A stretch of DNA of 64,000 nucleotides from Durio zibethinus (taxonomy: Eukaryota; Streptophyta; Magnoliopsida; Malvales; Malvaceae): positions 16,754,261-16,818,260 of the forward strand of contig NW_019168481.1 in assembly GCF_002303985.1 (NCBI RefSeq). Direction: 5' to 3'. A program made the position numbers and the translations under genes. Below are positions 11,156 to 23,163 of this stretch, piece by piece. The notes below the pieces were generated by a model. It worked only from the letters and a program-made list of their open reading frames with translations, had not been told where the DNA came from and ran no database searches. Within the stretch, counting starts at the first letter, position 1. Every line of letters starts with the position of its first letter.

Positions 11156-12801
11156 TGTTAGTCTTGAATTGATCCTTATTTTGAAATGACAAAACATTAA
11201 GCTAAATAAGCTTGATCAAGATTTTGAAAAAGATTTATTTAGTACATGTTCTTAAGTTTTATATTTTTGTACTAAATAAATACTATGTTTTTCATAGTGT
11301 AAATAAACCTTTCTTTGTTTTCATATTTCTCAAACTAAATCTATCTTTAAATATTATTTATTTGAGCTTAAATGAAAGTCCAATTGTTATTTTTAAAGTG
11401 AATTTATTCATTTTGGACATAATACAATTTTAATAATATTGATTTTGAGAAATATATTAACTTAAGAAAGTTTTTTTATAAGAACAAAGTTTTCCAACAT
11501 TGAACGTATTTTTTTTGTATTAATTCACAAAGCTTTAATATTTGAATTTTATATGGTTGGAAAGCTCTTTGAGTTTACTTTCTAATGGATCAAGCAAATC
11601 CAAATCCAAATTTTTTAAAAAACGATTTTGAATTTTTACTAGACATTTTATAGTTATCTAAAAACTGCATAAGGGGTAGCTTTGAAAATTCACTATAATT
11701 CGTACATAATGAATTAGGTAATGAATTTTATATGGATAGAAAGCCCTTTAAGTCTATTTTCTAAATCTTCAAACTGTTTTTGATTTTGGATTGTATAACT
11801 CAAGATATGATCAAATTAGTGAGTAGAGTGCAAAATAGGAGACATTCAATAGATGGATAGGATCGCTCCCCTCAAGAAGGGATTGATTGTTTGTCTACCA
11901 AGAATGTAATGTTGTGCTTTTGGTTGAAGAAGGGATTGATCACCCTATGTAGGGGATCAATCACCCCTTTGAACCAATCGATCCCCTCAAGAAAGGGATC
12001 GATCAAGTAGGTTTTTTCAAGTCAAGAATTGGTTCCAAAACATGAACCAATCGATCCCCTCATGGAAGGGATCGATCGGGTCTAGGCAAAATCACTCTAA
12101 CGGTTACTTTTTCATGCTTCCAATGGGCATTTTCTTCTACAAAGCTTCTTTAATGGTTAGTTGTTCAATGTTTCTATATATTGGGCACTTCAACACACTA
12201 AGAAGGTTGATGAATCAAGAGAGCAAGAGCCAACAAGTTATATTTTCATTTTAAAATTTATATCTTTTGTATTTGATGTATCCAAGCTATATTGTGTTGT
12301 TTATTCATCAAATTTTTTTATACTTAATTAGGCAAATAGTTAGCCTTTGAGAGGTGTTTTAAGTTTGTATTTCTATTAAGTATTTTTGTAATAAAAAATT
12401 GAGGGATCCTCTTGAATTTGTGAAATTGAGAAGTTATTACTTAGCCTAGAAAGTAGGGAGTGTAAGGTTTCTATCTTAAGCCTTAGAGAGAAAAAGATAG
12501 GATTGTAATTTCAATTCAAGATTAGTGGATTGAAACCTTGGTGTGGGCAACCAAGAAGAAATGACGTAAGTGCTTTTATAGAGAAGGATCGAATCTCTAT
12601 AAATCATTGTGTTTTATTTCTCTATCCCTATCTCTTTACTTTGTATTTGGTTTAAGGTTATCAATTTATTGTTATTTGCATCATATTTTGATATTGATAT
12701 TAATTTTCTATTCAATTATTTTGAAATCATTGTTTGTGAATAATTTGAAGAAATCCAATTCACCTCCCTCTTGGATTACCAACTCACTTAAAAAGCTAAC
12801 A
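11156..12801 (+). repeat. Right copia LTR, ~1646 bases
   Basis: TGTTAGTC...GCTAACA with perfect terminal inverted hexamer. A TATA-like TATATATTGGG lies near 12175. A cluster of short GATC-rich palindromes occupies 11855-12080 in the U3 part. Its last ~308 bases match the left fragment at 5391-5698. Confidence 0.85.
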
Positions 12802-14141
12802 AATAAAATAAAATATATTTATTTTTACAAAAAACCATAATTTAAAATTAAAAACTTATCCATACCTATATATAAAATTCGTCTTGCAAGCTTTATTGTC
12901 CTGATTTACTATAAACCTATATAATGTCATAAAAAAATTGGAGAATAAATTTGGGAAGAAAAAAGCTAAAACTTCTCTAAAAGGTTCTTCATTTTTGTAT
13001 ATGATTTCATTATTGTTGAAATAAATTGAAGCTATCCATAAGCTTCTTTCTTGATGTCCTTTCTTTGTCGCCTCTTTTTTTACTATTTTTATTGTTGTGA
13101 AAAATAGAGAGATGTTCAATTGAAGATTCTCGAACTTCCCAAAGATGGAGGTAGTCGCTAGATGAAGCGAGAAGATCCAAGGAGGAAAAGGAAAGGGTTT
13201 TCAATTGGGCTAAAACATGAGTTTTATGGGTGGCTAAGTATGGTCGAATGAAAGAGTTTGGTGGGTTTTTATTTTGGCTTTTTTTTTTTTTTGTAGATGA
13301 TGAAATTCAAGATAGTTTAACTCATAATTAGAGCTTTTTGATGTTGTTCTTTTTAGTATGGGTGTTGTGTGATTTATTGTTTCTTATTTTTTTTCATGCA
13401 TTGTACAAGTTATTGTTTTGTGGTTTTTGGATTTTATTTTTGGATTTTGATTTTTTTAGTGCATGGTCTTTTATTGTTAAGTTTTTTTTTTTTTTTTTTT
13501 GCTTTGGATTAATTATAAGAGGTACTTTTATGTCAGAATGTGAGTTTTTTCTTTCGTTTTCATGTTTGGTTTCTTCATTTTTTTGAGGTTTTTTTGTTGG
13601 ATAAAAAATTTCGGCAAATTTTAATCTTTAATTTGAGTTGTTTTGGTGTTGTTCTTTGTATGCAGGCATGTTGTTCATTTTACTATTTCTGTTTTGCATA
13701 TATTGTGTTCTTTTTGTGAGTTATGAGTTATGATTTTATTTTTGGATTAGATTTTTTATTTCATGTATGGTTTTTTTTTTGGTTAAGTTGTATTTTTTTT
13801 ATTGAATAATTAGGGGTAGTTTTATGCTTGATTATTTTGCTTTTATGCATGTTCTTTTGTGGGTTTTGAACTATTGTTATAATGGCTATAAATGTTGGTT
13901 TTATTGGTGGTGACAATAGGTTTGTTGTTTTGGTGGTTGATGTTGGATTTATTGTTGGTAGTTGTGGCTTTGTTTTATAATCTATTTTTTTTCTTGTTTG
14001 AAATGATTCAGGGGGTTGATACTGAAATTTAACATTATAATGTAACAAGTTCATTCTTAAATGGTTACGAATTATTTTTTATTGGTATTTGGTTTTTATT
14101 TTTTAAGTTTTTAGTTTTGTTTTAATCATATTTGATTTTTT
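12802..14141. other. T-rich non-coding DNA
   Basis: No gene recognised. From about 13260 the plus strand is strongly T/G-rich with many TTTT runs, an intron-like composition. Open frames here are composition artefacts. Confidence 0.6.
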
Positions 14142-16386
14142 ATGTGTACCTTTGAGCAGGTCAAACTACAAGTATATAGATCGTACAAGTAATAATTGTG
14201 ACCTTTCGATCAAGATATCGTCTCATAGAGATTAGATAAAAAAAATTTTAGACCAAATACCTTTTGTTCCCATACCCTTCTAAAGTTGGTTTAATTAAAG
14301 AATAAGTATGAAAACTAACTACTACAAAAATAAATTAAGTAAAGCATCAATATGTAAAATAAACAAAATAAACCAAACAAGAAATAAATGGCAAAAATAC
14401 AGTAACCTAATCTAAGTGAAAACATGTTTGAAATGAGCATGAAAAAGCAAGAAGACAATAAATTACACTAAGCACAAACAACTACAAGTGAAGTGCAAGT
14501 AACAATGTGAAGAAAAATCATGGAAATCAAATGAGCTGCTAAAATTCAAGTTTAAATAATGCAAAACTAAGTGATCATGAATTGAACATTACCAGAAAAT
14601 TAAAAGATTTACTAGAAAATATGGATTGAAAAATAACAAATTAAGGAGAATTTGCAAGATCTAATGAAAAATAGCAAAAATCGAAACTACTTGAATTTTT
14701 TGGAATTTGATTTCAAGCTACTTGTTTGGATTCAAATAATGCAAAATGTATTGAACATGAACTGGAAATATAGAGATCTTTGAAGGAACTAAATGAAAAA
14801 CTAATTTGAAAATGAAACTTGGAGAAATGCAAGAATTCACAAGAATTAAAATAAAATCTAAGTGCAACAGAATTTTTATTGAATCATAAAAAGAAAAATA
14901 CAGATCTAGAAAATTCTAGAGATTTTGCACTAAAATTGAGTTAAAGCAAGATTAGTCAACAAGTTTACTATAAAAGCCTGCAAGAAAATCGTAGCAAAAT
15001 AGAAGAAAACAAGTTCAATGAAGTAACAACTCTAGATCTACTCAAAACAGAGAAAAACAAAACACTATCAACAATAGTCATCCAAATAGCAATCAAATGC
15101 ATGAATTAAATTTCAACAAAATGAAAATAAGCAAGTAAACATGTAAGTCTAAGAGATCAAAGGTTGTAAGAAGCAAAAAAGTTACCAAAAGGAGAGAATA
15201 ATCACGATCAAGCTTGCATGAACTAGATTGCACCTCTTTCTATTTTCAACCTAAACTTGCAACAATTAATTGTAGTGATTGGGAATGAATTTGATGATAT
15301 TTTCTACTATGCTAAAACCTAATGAACTCAAAATTGTGAAAAAAAAATTAAAGCAAAAACAAGTACGAAATCATTACGTTTCGAGGAAAATAATGCAACT
15401 AGGTTAAGTGCGTAAATGCAAAAATAGAATTGAGATCAATGACAGAACTTGAAGATTTGAGATAAAAATCAATGAAACTTGTGAATTTCATTGCCAAAAT
15501 CATAAAGAACATTGAAAAATATTTCAAAAAATGTAAAATTGCAATCAAAATTAATAGAGAAATATGAAAATCAAAGGCTTTGTGGTAAGAAAGAAAATAA
15601 AATGCAATAAAGGAAAATGCAAAAACTAAATAACAAGAAAATTAAAATCCTAAGTTAAAGTCCCCCTAAAATGGCCAGCTTCCTTCTTATTTATAAGTAG
15701 GTGAGTGATAAATTGAACCTCATAAAATCTTTCTAAAATATCAAGAAATTAGAGGTCTTTTAGAGACTTCTTTGCTCCTACCTTTATCCTTTGTGCAGGG
15801 TTGGTTGTAGCTTCTTTGTTCTTCCTTGGTTGCAGGTCTTTTTCCATGTGTTTTGCCATTTTCAAAAGGTTTAAATTATAGCCAATGAAAACTCTTTAAA
15901 ATGCCATGTCGGCAGTCCTATTTAACATTATTCAAATCACCAAAGGATGGCACCAACTTTATATTCACATGAACTATGCACTCAAACAACAAACTTTGCT
16001 TTCTTAGGCACCCATTTTTGCTTTATTCTTCTTCATTCGACTGCCAAGAATTCAAGTTATTCAATGAAAAAATTTATCATTAAAATCACTAGAAAATTTC
16101 TCAAAAATTATGGAAAAAAATATCAAGAAAACTCCTTCAATAAGCAATGTAACTAAATGACACTAGTTTAGGCCATTTTGACAATTTGCACAAAAAATAT
16201 TCCAAAAGGTATCCAATTTGACCAAAATTCCTCATTATCTCCATTTTTATCTACACATGAGAAAAATGTGTATTTAAGAGTATTTTTGGTACAATTTGCA
16301 AAGAACAAGCTAAAATATAAGAAAAATTGCACTAAAAATGAACATGAAATATTAAATTTTTACTGCAATCAAACTTCAGCACCTAT
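14142..16386 (-). mobile_element. Solo LTR of a Ty3/gypsy (Athila/Tat-like) element
   Basis: Read on the minus strand, its start (16300-16386) aligns with the start of the LTR ending at 32037: shared order ATTGCA, AAATTTxAxxTTTTCAT, TTxTATTTTAGCTTGTTCTTTG, GTATTTTT. Its end (about 14160-14250) has the TACTTGTACGA...TATACTTGTAG tail typical of Athila/Tat LTRs just before the PBS. A TATA box (minus-strand TATAAATA near 15690) sits mid-element. No internal region adjoins either side, so it is a solo LTR. Exact termini and target duplication are unresolved. Confidence 0.65.
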
Positions 16387-18659
16387 AATTGTTATATATT
16401 ATACCATACAAAAATGAAGAGTATTTTGCTGGGATTGTTTTGTTTGTCATTTAAGTTTGGGATCTATTTTCGTAATTGATAGAGTCTATATGATTTTTAT
16501 TTTGATTTTATAAAGCTTTTGTTTTGTTTTTACATTTTTGTTCTAATTTTATTAATAGTTTTGTGGTTTGCAAGAATTTATTAATTTTGAGGTTATTCGA
16601 GGACCTTTATTGTGAACACTCAAGTTGAGGTTTGATCAAGTTATTGCTGTTATTCTTTATTTGATTTGATTTTTGTTTTTGAATACATTTTTTTTTTTGT
16701 TTTTGTTGTGATTTTAGTAGTTGATGTGTAACATAGTTCTATAAACTGTGATGGATGTTCTTATGTTAGTGAGATGCTTATTTGTAATTTTGTGGAATTT
16801 TTTTATAAGTGAATCATTTTTTTTTTTTTGCATTATCTAATCAATTTATGGTTTTGGGGTTCCATAGTATTTTACATAATTTATTTTGCTTTTGATTTGC
16901 ATCTTTTTGTGTATGTTTTAATAGTATTAAGCATTTACAATAGTTTTGATCACATACAATAGTATTGATCACTTACTATAGCTATATGAACACTCAAGTT
17001 GAGGTTTGATCACGATGTTGTTGTTATTTTTTATTTAATTTGGTTTTTGTTTTTGAATACAAGTTACTTTGGTTTTGTTTTTATTATGGTTTTAATAGTT
17101 GATGTGTAACACAATAGTATAAATCATGATAGATGTTCTTCTACCAAAGGGATGCTTGATTTGTAATTCTGTGGAAGTTTTATTTATCATTAATTCATTT
17201 TTTTGCATGATTTAATCAATTTGTATTGGAATTTATATTGTTTTTACATGTACCAAACTATATCATTTATCTTATTTAAATAATTTGTGGTTTAAGGGTT
17301 CCATAGTGTTTTGCATGATTTGTTTTGTTGTTGGTTTGCATCTTTTTGGTATTTGTTTTAATAGTATTGATCATTTACAATAGTTTTGATAAAAGAATAG
17401 TACTAATTACTTATTATAGCTATATGATTTATTGATAAAATATCAAGTTTTATTTTAATTATAATCATATTATAATTTCTGTTCTCTAACTAAGGTCAAG
17501 GTGATTTTCCTTTCATTTTCAAGTTGTTGGTGCTATTAAAGTTTTTATATTGGTAAACTTAGTTGGATCTGAGCCTCAACTAAATGTAAGGTTTTTCTAC
17601 TCTGGCTAATGATTTATCATTATATATGACTGAATTATTGCAACTATTTTTTGTTTTCAATTTATTTTGTTTTAACAAAGTGCCAACCCAAGTCATTGTA
17701 TTCGAGTTTTTTTTGTAAAAGGCATGATTTCTGTTACTGCAGTGGTGCTTCAATAATATAGAATTTTATTTCAGTTTTTTGAAAGCTTGGTAGTTTGCAG
17801 GTAAGTCATTGTTGGATATGAAAGAAAACTGTATGCTTAATATAGGATTTCTATTTTTTGTGGCTTTTTTGATAGATTTTGTTTTCCCAATATGATGTTT
17901 CTTTGCAATGTTTTAATAGATTTGTGTGATCAGCTGTGTTATTTTTTTTATGCCATTTATCTATTGTGCTATATCTTTAGGTTATTGCATGGATAAGATT
18001 ATGGCATTCATTTTTACTATCAGTGATTGTTTTGTTTTGTATAATTTATTAGATTGCTGTGATTATTATTTAAGTTTGAAATTTGCATTCATAATTACAA
18101 TTTTTTCCTCATTTTATTTATATTTTTGTGATTTGTAAAAGTCTATTAATCTTGAGGTGAATTTAGAATTCTGGCTATGAAGATTGAAGTTAAGGTTTGA
18201 TCATTTTTTCTGTAATTTTATTTTGGCTTTTGAGTTCATGTTATTTTGGGTTTTTTTTGTTCGATGTTGTGTTTATCATTTGTTTGATTTTGTTTCTATT
18301 TTTGTATGATGAGTTAGTGCAAAACAGAGTTTTATAAACTATTTTGACAGTTATTATGCTAAATATTAGGGTTGGATTAACGTTGATGTTGCTGTAATTA
18401 TTGAATAAGTGATTAGGCTTGTTTGTTAAAAAAGGTTTATTTGTGGTATGTATTTTCATTGAGTTTTGTATAATTAGTTTTGTTTTTCCTTTGCAGCTTT
18501 TAGGCTAGCTTTTATTGTTTGCTATTTTTGAATGGTTTTGATATTATCTCGAGTTGATCATTGAAGATTAATGCTTCTCTTTTCTTCTTTATGTGTGTGT
18601 TTATGAGTATTGATAGTTCTCTCACTAGTTGGTTATTGAAAATAAAGATGGCCAAACAA
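16387..18659. other. T-rich, intron-like DNA upstream of the AAH pseudogene
   Basis: Strand-asymmetric T-rich sequence with no recognisable coding. Its composition matches 13260-14140 on the other side of the solo LTR, so the two were probably one block before that insertion. It may be a decayed first intron of the AAH pseudogene; no first exon was found. Confidence 0.5.
16609..17430 (+). repeat. Tandem duplication, ~375-440-base units
   Basis: Unit 1 starts near 16611 and unit 2 near 16986 with the shared phrase GAACACTCAAGTTGAGGTTT. Both continue with GTTGATGTGTAACA, GGATGTTCTT-like, GGGTTCCATAGT, TTTGCATCTTTTTG and ACTATAGCTATATGA-like blocks in the same order. A weaker third start lies near 18178. 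Diverged, so not recent. Confidence 0.8.
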
Positions 18660-20445
18660 GATCTTTGTATTTAGAAATTTTGAGGGATGTTGCAGTTGCA
18701 AGGCTTAATGAGGTCGGAAAGGTATTTGTTTTTGACAATTTTCTTTTATTACATGTTTTCTAAATCATATTTAAGGTAAAAATGACAAGTATAATTGGTT
18801 ATTCTATTTACTGCTACAAGAGTTTGAAACAACAAAAACAAAAAAGAAAAAAAATCAATTTAACCAAATTGAAGTTTCAATTTGTGTATGTTATGAAATA
18901 TGCATTAGTATAATGTTTGAAATGTATTGTGTGGTTAAAGGTGATTTGATGTATAATATGAATGGATAAGAAGAAATATGACTAATAGGCAAAAGTGATG
19001 CGCTTAAAGTCTCAAAGGTGATCTTTTCTTACTTTATCAGATTACAAATAAGAAAAAGAAAAAATAGACATTATTCGATGAGAATTGAACTAAATATTAA
19101 ACACTGCTATTGAATCTAGCAATGATTACATAGTTGAAGCCATCCCATATGATTACAGGTCAGTGTCCAATTGAATTATTGTGGCAGCAAAGCTAGTTAA
19201 TGTTTAATTTTTAATAAATAGGTAAGCAATGCCGATGGATATATATTCTTTGCCTCATTTAATAAGTGAGTGATTCAGATGGCTATCTTGAGAGAACATT
19301 TATGAGCCCAGCTTCTATGAAGGAAGGAATTCTTATTCGTGAATGGATGGAAGATGTTGGTTTGAGAACGTTAGCTTTCTACCTTTGTTCAAATCCTAAT
19401 CAAGGTTTCTAGAACTCTTAACTAATGGTTATGTTGACTTCCAAGTGGGTGGATTCTATAGGCAATTTACATGGTCGAGTTGAGGGCATTAATGCAAGTG
19501 TTTAAGTTTTGTTAATTGGTTCTCATTTGGTGAGGCCTTTCGTTTTCCAATTTCCACTAATTTTCATGATTCAACATGCTATCAAGAATATGAATGTATC
19601 ACCCATGTTGATAGTTAACAAATTTGCTTTGCAAATAGGATATTGTTGTTGATGCTGGGATATTTGATGAGTCATTAAATATAATTTCTACTATATCTAC
19701 ATTAAACGTTTTGAAAAGCAATGGCAAGTTGGGAGAACTACAACAATTGATGGAGGCAGGTTAAACACATGTTCTAATATTATAATATAACAAGCTGTGT
19801 TCCAGTTTTTTTTCTTCCTTTTTCAACTAATACAGGTTTCTTTTCTATTGAAAAGATATTCGTTTTCACCTATACATGCTTTAAAATTGAGTGGCTTTGA
19901 AAATATTATAGCTCTTGATATCTTGTTGATTATATTGTTGAAACTTGCAGGTGATTGCATTTAATGGTGAGGAAAGAGTGAGGTTTCAGTCTACTTTTCT
20001 AGGCAGTGCTTCTATAGCTTACCAGTTGCAGCATTGAAGATATTTGATAAGAGGTTTCCTTGATTAACACCCTTTTGATGACTATTTATTGCAATGTTGC
20101 AATCAATATGTTTACGCATAATCCATGTTTAGTGGTGTGACAATGCAAGATGCTCTCAAAGGGAATTCCATAGATATTGCAAAGGAAAGCCTGTTAAAGC
20201 TAAAGTATGACCCTGTATTGGTTTGGGGTTATGTTGAGGTATGATGGCCTGCATTGCATTATTATGAGAATAAACCTATACTGGTTATCTTGGGATATTC
20301 TCCAAAAAGCTTAGGTTGGGATTTTTAGTACTTGATTCAATTCTGTAGCTTCATATTGAATAAGGACTTGTACTAAAATGAATTGGTTTTCCTCTCGGTA
20401 TAGTTAAAGGCGTAGCTGGACAGACACGAAAGAAAGTAAATGTTT
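18660..20445 (+). pseudogene. AAH: Allantoate amidohydrolase (allantoate deiminase) pseudogene, 3'-truncated
   Basis: AAH is an ER-located, Mn-dependent M20-family amidohydrolase in ureide breakdown, releasing ammonia and CO2 from allantoate. Exon-like blocks in order: ~18664-18721 (EILRDVAVARLNEVGK), 19266-19370 (SDSDGYLERTFMSPASMKEG), 19446-19529 (WVDSIGNLHGRVEGINAS ... LLIGSH), 19639-19759 (DIVVDAGIFDESLNIIS), 19951-20053 (VIAF, VRFQSTFLGSA), 20133-20238 (QDALKGNSIDIAKESLL, VWGYVE), 20349-20445 (FPLGIVKGVAGQTR). Disruptions: TAA at 19503, a 7-8 base deletion with frameshift near 20020, TAA at 20361 and TGA at 20379. The family's metal-binding FSDEEG is FNGEER. Homology stops near 20445, leaving roughly the N-terminal half. 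Intron positions are retained, so it is a DNA duplicate, not a retrocopy. Confidence 0.92.
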
Positions 20446-21011
20446 TCTTTTCAAAATAGATACATCAACTTCTCAAAACATTCCCACTCTATGATCTTTT
20501 TTACGAATTTGGACTTACTATACATAAAGATGTATGATGACATATACAAAATCTTAGCTAATGCTATGCAATTTCAAAGTACATAACCCTAAAAACATGT
20601 CCTATTAAGATTGATGGTTCAGTTAAGTGCAATGCATAAAAGCAAGGAATATGTAGAAGTAGAATTGATTTAATCAAGTTTGAAGCACCATAAGGTTGAA
20701 AAGCACATGATATGAATGATAGTATGATTTTTTTTTTTTCTTATTATTGATTAGAGGAGAAAAGGGGAAAAGAAGTTGAGTACCAAATTGACCGTAGAAC
20801 AATTTTCTGCATCTTCACTTTGCGTTTTAGGTAAACCTTGCACTAAACTGCAATCTAAAAGGTTTTTTTAGGGCCTATTTCTAATGTTTTTTAATGCATT
20901 TTTGAGGTATATTAAGCAATAACAAACTTAGTGCTGTTTGTTTATATTTTTTTGGCTTAATTTTGGCATTACTTTTCGATGGGCCCTTTTTCCTGCAATA
21001 TTTTAATTAAG

Positions 21012-21397
21012 GACAACAATGGATCGGATTTTTACTGTCCTAAACTCGATTCGATTTTATACTTATAATATTTGAATTCGATTCGATAAATTTTTTAATT
21101 TTTTATATCCGAACATAATATTATATAAAACTATAACCGATCCAATTAGATTCAAAATTAATAAAATAATTTTTAATATAAAATATTAAAATTAAATAAA
21201 TAATTAAAAAATAATTTTTATATACATATATATATACTAAATCAGGTCGATACGAATTTTTTAAAATCTAATCCTAGCTTTTTTTTAAACTATTATTCGA
21301 CTTGATTCAAAATTCGATTTTCAAAAAAATAAATTGATCTTATGAGATCAAATCGAATTAAAATTTATTAAAAATAAATTGAGTTGGCATCCCTAGT
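21012..21397. mobile_element. Candidate small TIR/MITE-like repeat
   Basis: Starts GGACAACAATGGATCGG and ends GAGTTGGCATCCCTA. The reverse complement of the end (TAGGGATGCCAACTC) resembles the start imperfectly. Inside are many TCGATTCGAT/AAATCGAAT words, the style of a widespread plant repeat beginning GGGATGGCAACGGGTCGG. No clean target duplication seen. Confidence 0.4.
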
Positions 21398-22530
21398 TTT
21401 AATAACTTTTATTTGTATATTTTATTCCAACATTAATTTGATTCCATTATTTTAACTGTTGACTCATATGAATTAAAATCTTTAAAACACACTTGCAGTA
21501 TTGAACGACGTGCATTCTGGTATGTGTTAAAATTTGAATCAGATTTATTATTTATTAAATAAGCAAAATTTTATTTAATAATCTAAAGTGTTATTTATAA
21601 TAATCTTTTCATATATAAATTCAGTAATGATTGATCAGTACTAGTTTAGTAAGAATATGTGACACGTGGGTTAATTAATATGATTCTTTAAGGAAGTGAC
21701 ATGAATTTACATGATCCTGTGAGGCACCAGATAAACGCCCAGGAGAAAAACAGAGAGAGATTTGTCAATGGTACGAGGCTCTGTGACGTGTACAAAATGT
21801 GTTATATGTCGACACGAGTAGATTGTGGTTGACTGGTCTGAAATGTGGGTTGACTCTTTTGTTCATATTCAAATTTAAAACAAGCTCAAACCTCAAATCT
21901 TAGAACCGTCAAGCTGCCGGTCTGCATAAAAAAAAAAAAAAGTTAATAAATTAATAAATAGAATGTTTATAAAGGGTTTTGGTTTCTTATTAATTTGAAA
22001 AGATCTCTCGTAAATATTTATTTTAAGAAATAATTTGGATATTTATAGACACTTTTAAATTTATTTTATTATTAAATTCAATTTTCTTAAGCATTTTAAT
22101 CAAAAACTATGCTACAAAATTTATAAACTTTAGAAAACATGATGTCAAATTAAATTGATAATTTTCTTAATCTATTTTTGAATAATAATTTTTTTGAAAA
22201 TTTTAATTTATTTTTGAACTCTTTTATTTATATATTTATTTGATTAAAAAAAACATTACAATTATAAAACTTTTTCAAATTTTTAATTTTTAAGCATAAA
22301 TTCCAATAAAATATCAATATATCCAATAATTAGTAGGCAATTAAATAGACAATTTTGCTTAATAAAGGATTAGAAGAATATATTATTATGATATGAGAAG
22401 ATAAAATAAAAATTGGATCAAGATAGTAACGCTTTCAGACATTTTAAAATATTTTTATTTATTTTTATGGACAAAATAGAAGTACAAAATTTTATGCAGT
22501 ATTTCGTACACATATTGCTCGTTGAATGAA

Positions 22531-22550
22531 TAATATATATATATATATAT
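22531..22550. repeat. (AT)n microsatellite
   Basis: About nine to ten AT dinucleotides in a row; simple slippage repeat. Confidence 0.9.
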
Positions 22551-22693
22551 CCCTTCACTTTCTTGAAATATGTTTCACAGGGAAATTTCGTGGGAACGAA
22601 TAATGATAATTTCGATATGCAAACCTTAAATTAATGCTTCAGATGTTAACCAATGAGGGTGACTTGCTTTCAATTCTTTCAACCCGAACGAGT

Positions 22694-23163
22694 CTAAGTA
22701 GAGGTGAGAAAAAAATTTTAAAAATTAAAAATTAATTTAAAATTATAATGTTTATTTGATTTGGATCTATTTTTTTATGTAATTGAAATTAAAATATATA
22801 TTATATTCAGATTAAATTTTAGATAAAATAATAAGAAAATAAAAAAATTAAATTAAACTTAATCGAATTATATATTTTTATTAATTTATATATATTTTTA
22901 AAATTTTTTAAAATAAAAATAATAATTTATACCAAAATCTATTTAAATATATTAAAATTTTATATTAAAATAATATATAAAAATTTTAAACTTTAAAATT
23001 TAAAAATTAATAAATCAAACCAAACCTAATAAATAAAATTTAATTCAATTCAAATTTGATTGAATAAAAATTTGATTCAAATTTAAATCAAAATTTAAAA
23101 TTAAAATTTTATAATATTATATTATATTTGATAAAAAAAAAACCAAATCTGACCCGTTATAAA
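22694..23163. mobile_element. Candidate AT-rich dispersed repeat
   Basis: Begins near AGTAGAGGTGAG and ends near CCAAATCTGACCCG. The interior is extremely AT-rich with AATTCAAATTTGATT and AACCAAACCTAAT words typical of small non-autonomous plant repeats. No inverted ends confirmed. Confidence 0.3.

Larger units (their letters stand above)
5391..12801 (+). mobile_element. Degenerate Ty1/copia LTR retrotransposon, 5' LTR truncated, pol absent
   Basis: The right LTR (11156-12801) begins TGTTAG and ends CTAACA, a perfect 6-base inverted end. The left LTR survives only as its last ~308 bases (5391-5698), alignable to 12494-12801. A tRNA-iMet-type primer binding site follows the left LTR and a purine-rich PPT precedes the right one. 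The internal region keeps decayed gag and a zinc knuckle but no protease, integrase or RT that I can detect. It is therefore a non-autonomous, decayed element. The target duplication cannot be tested because the left end is lost. Confidence 0.88.

Noticed and set aside
13338..14054. Open frames on both strands in the T-rich block
   Set aside because: Composition-driven; no conserved motif and extreme Phe/Leu or Asn/Lys content.
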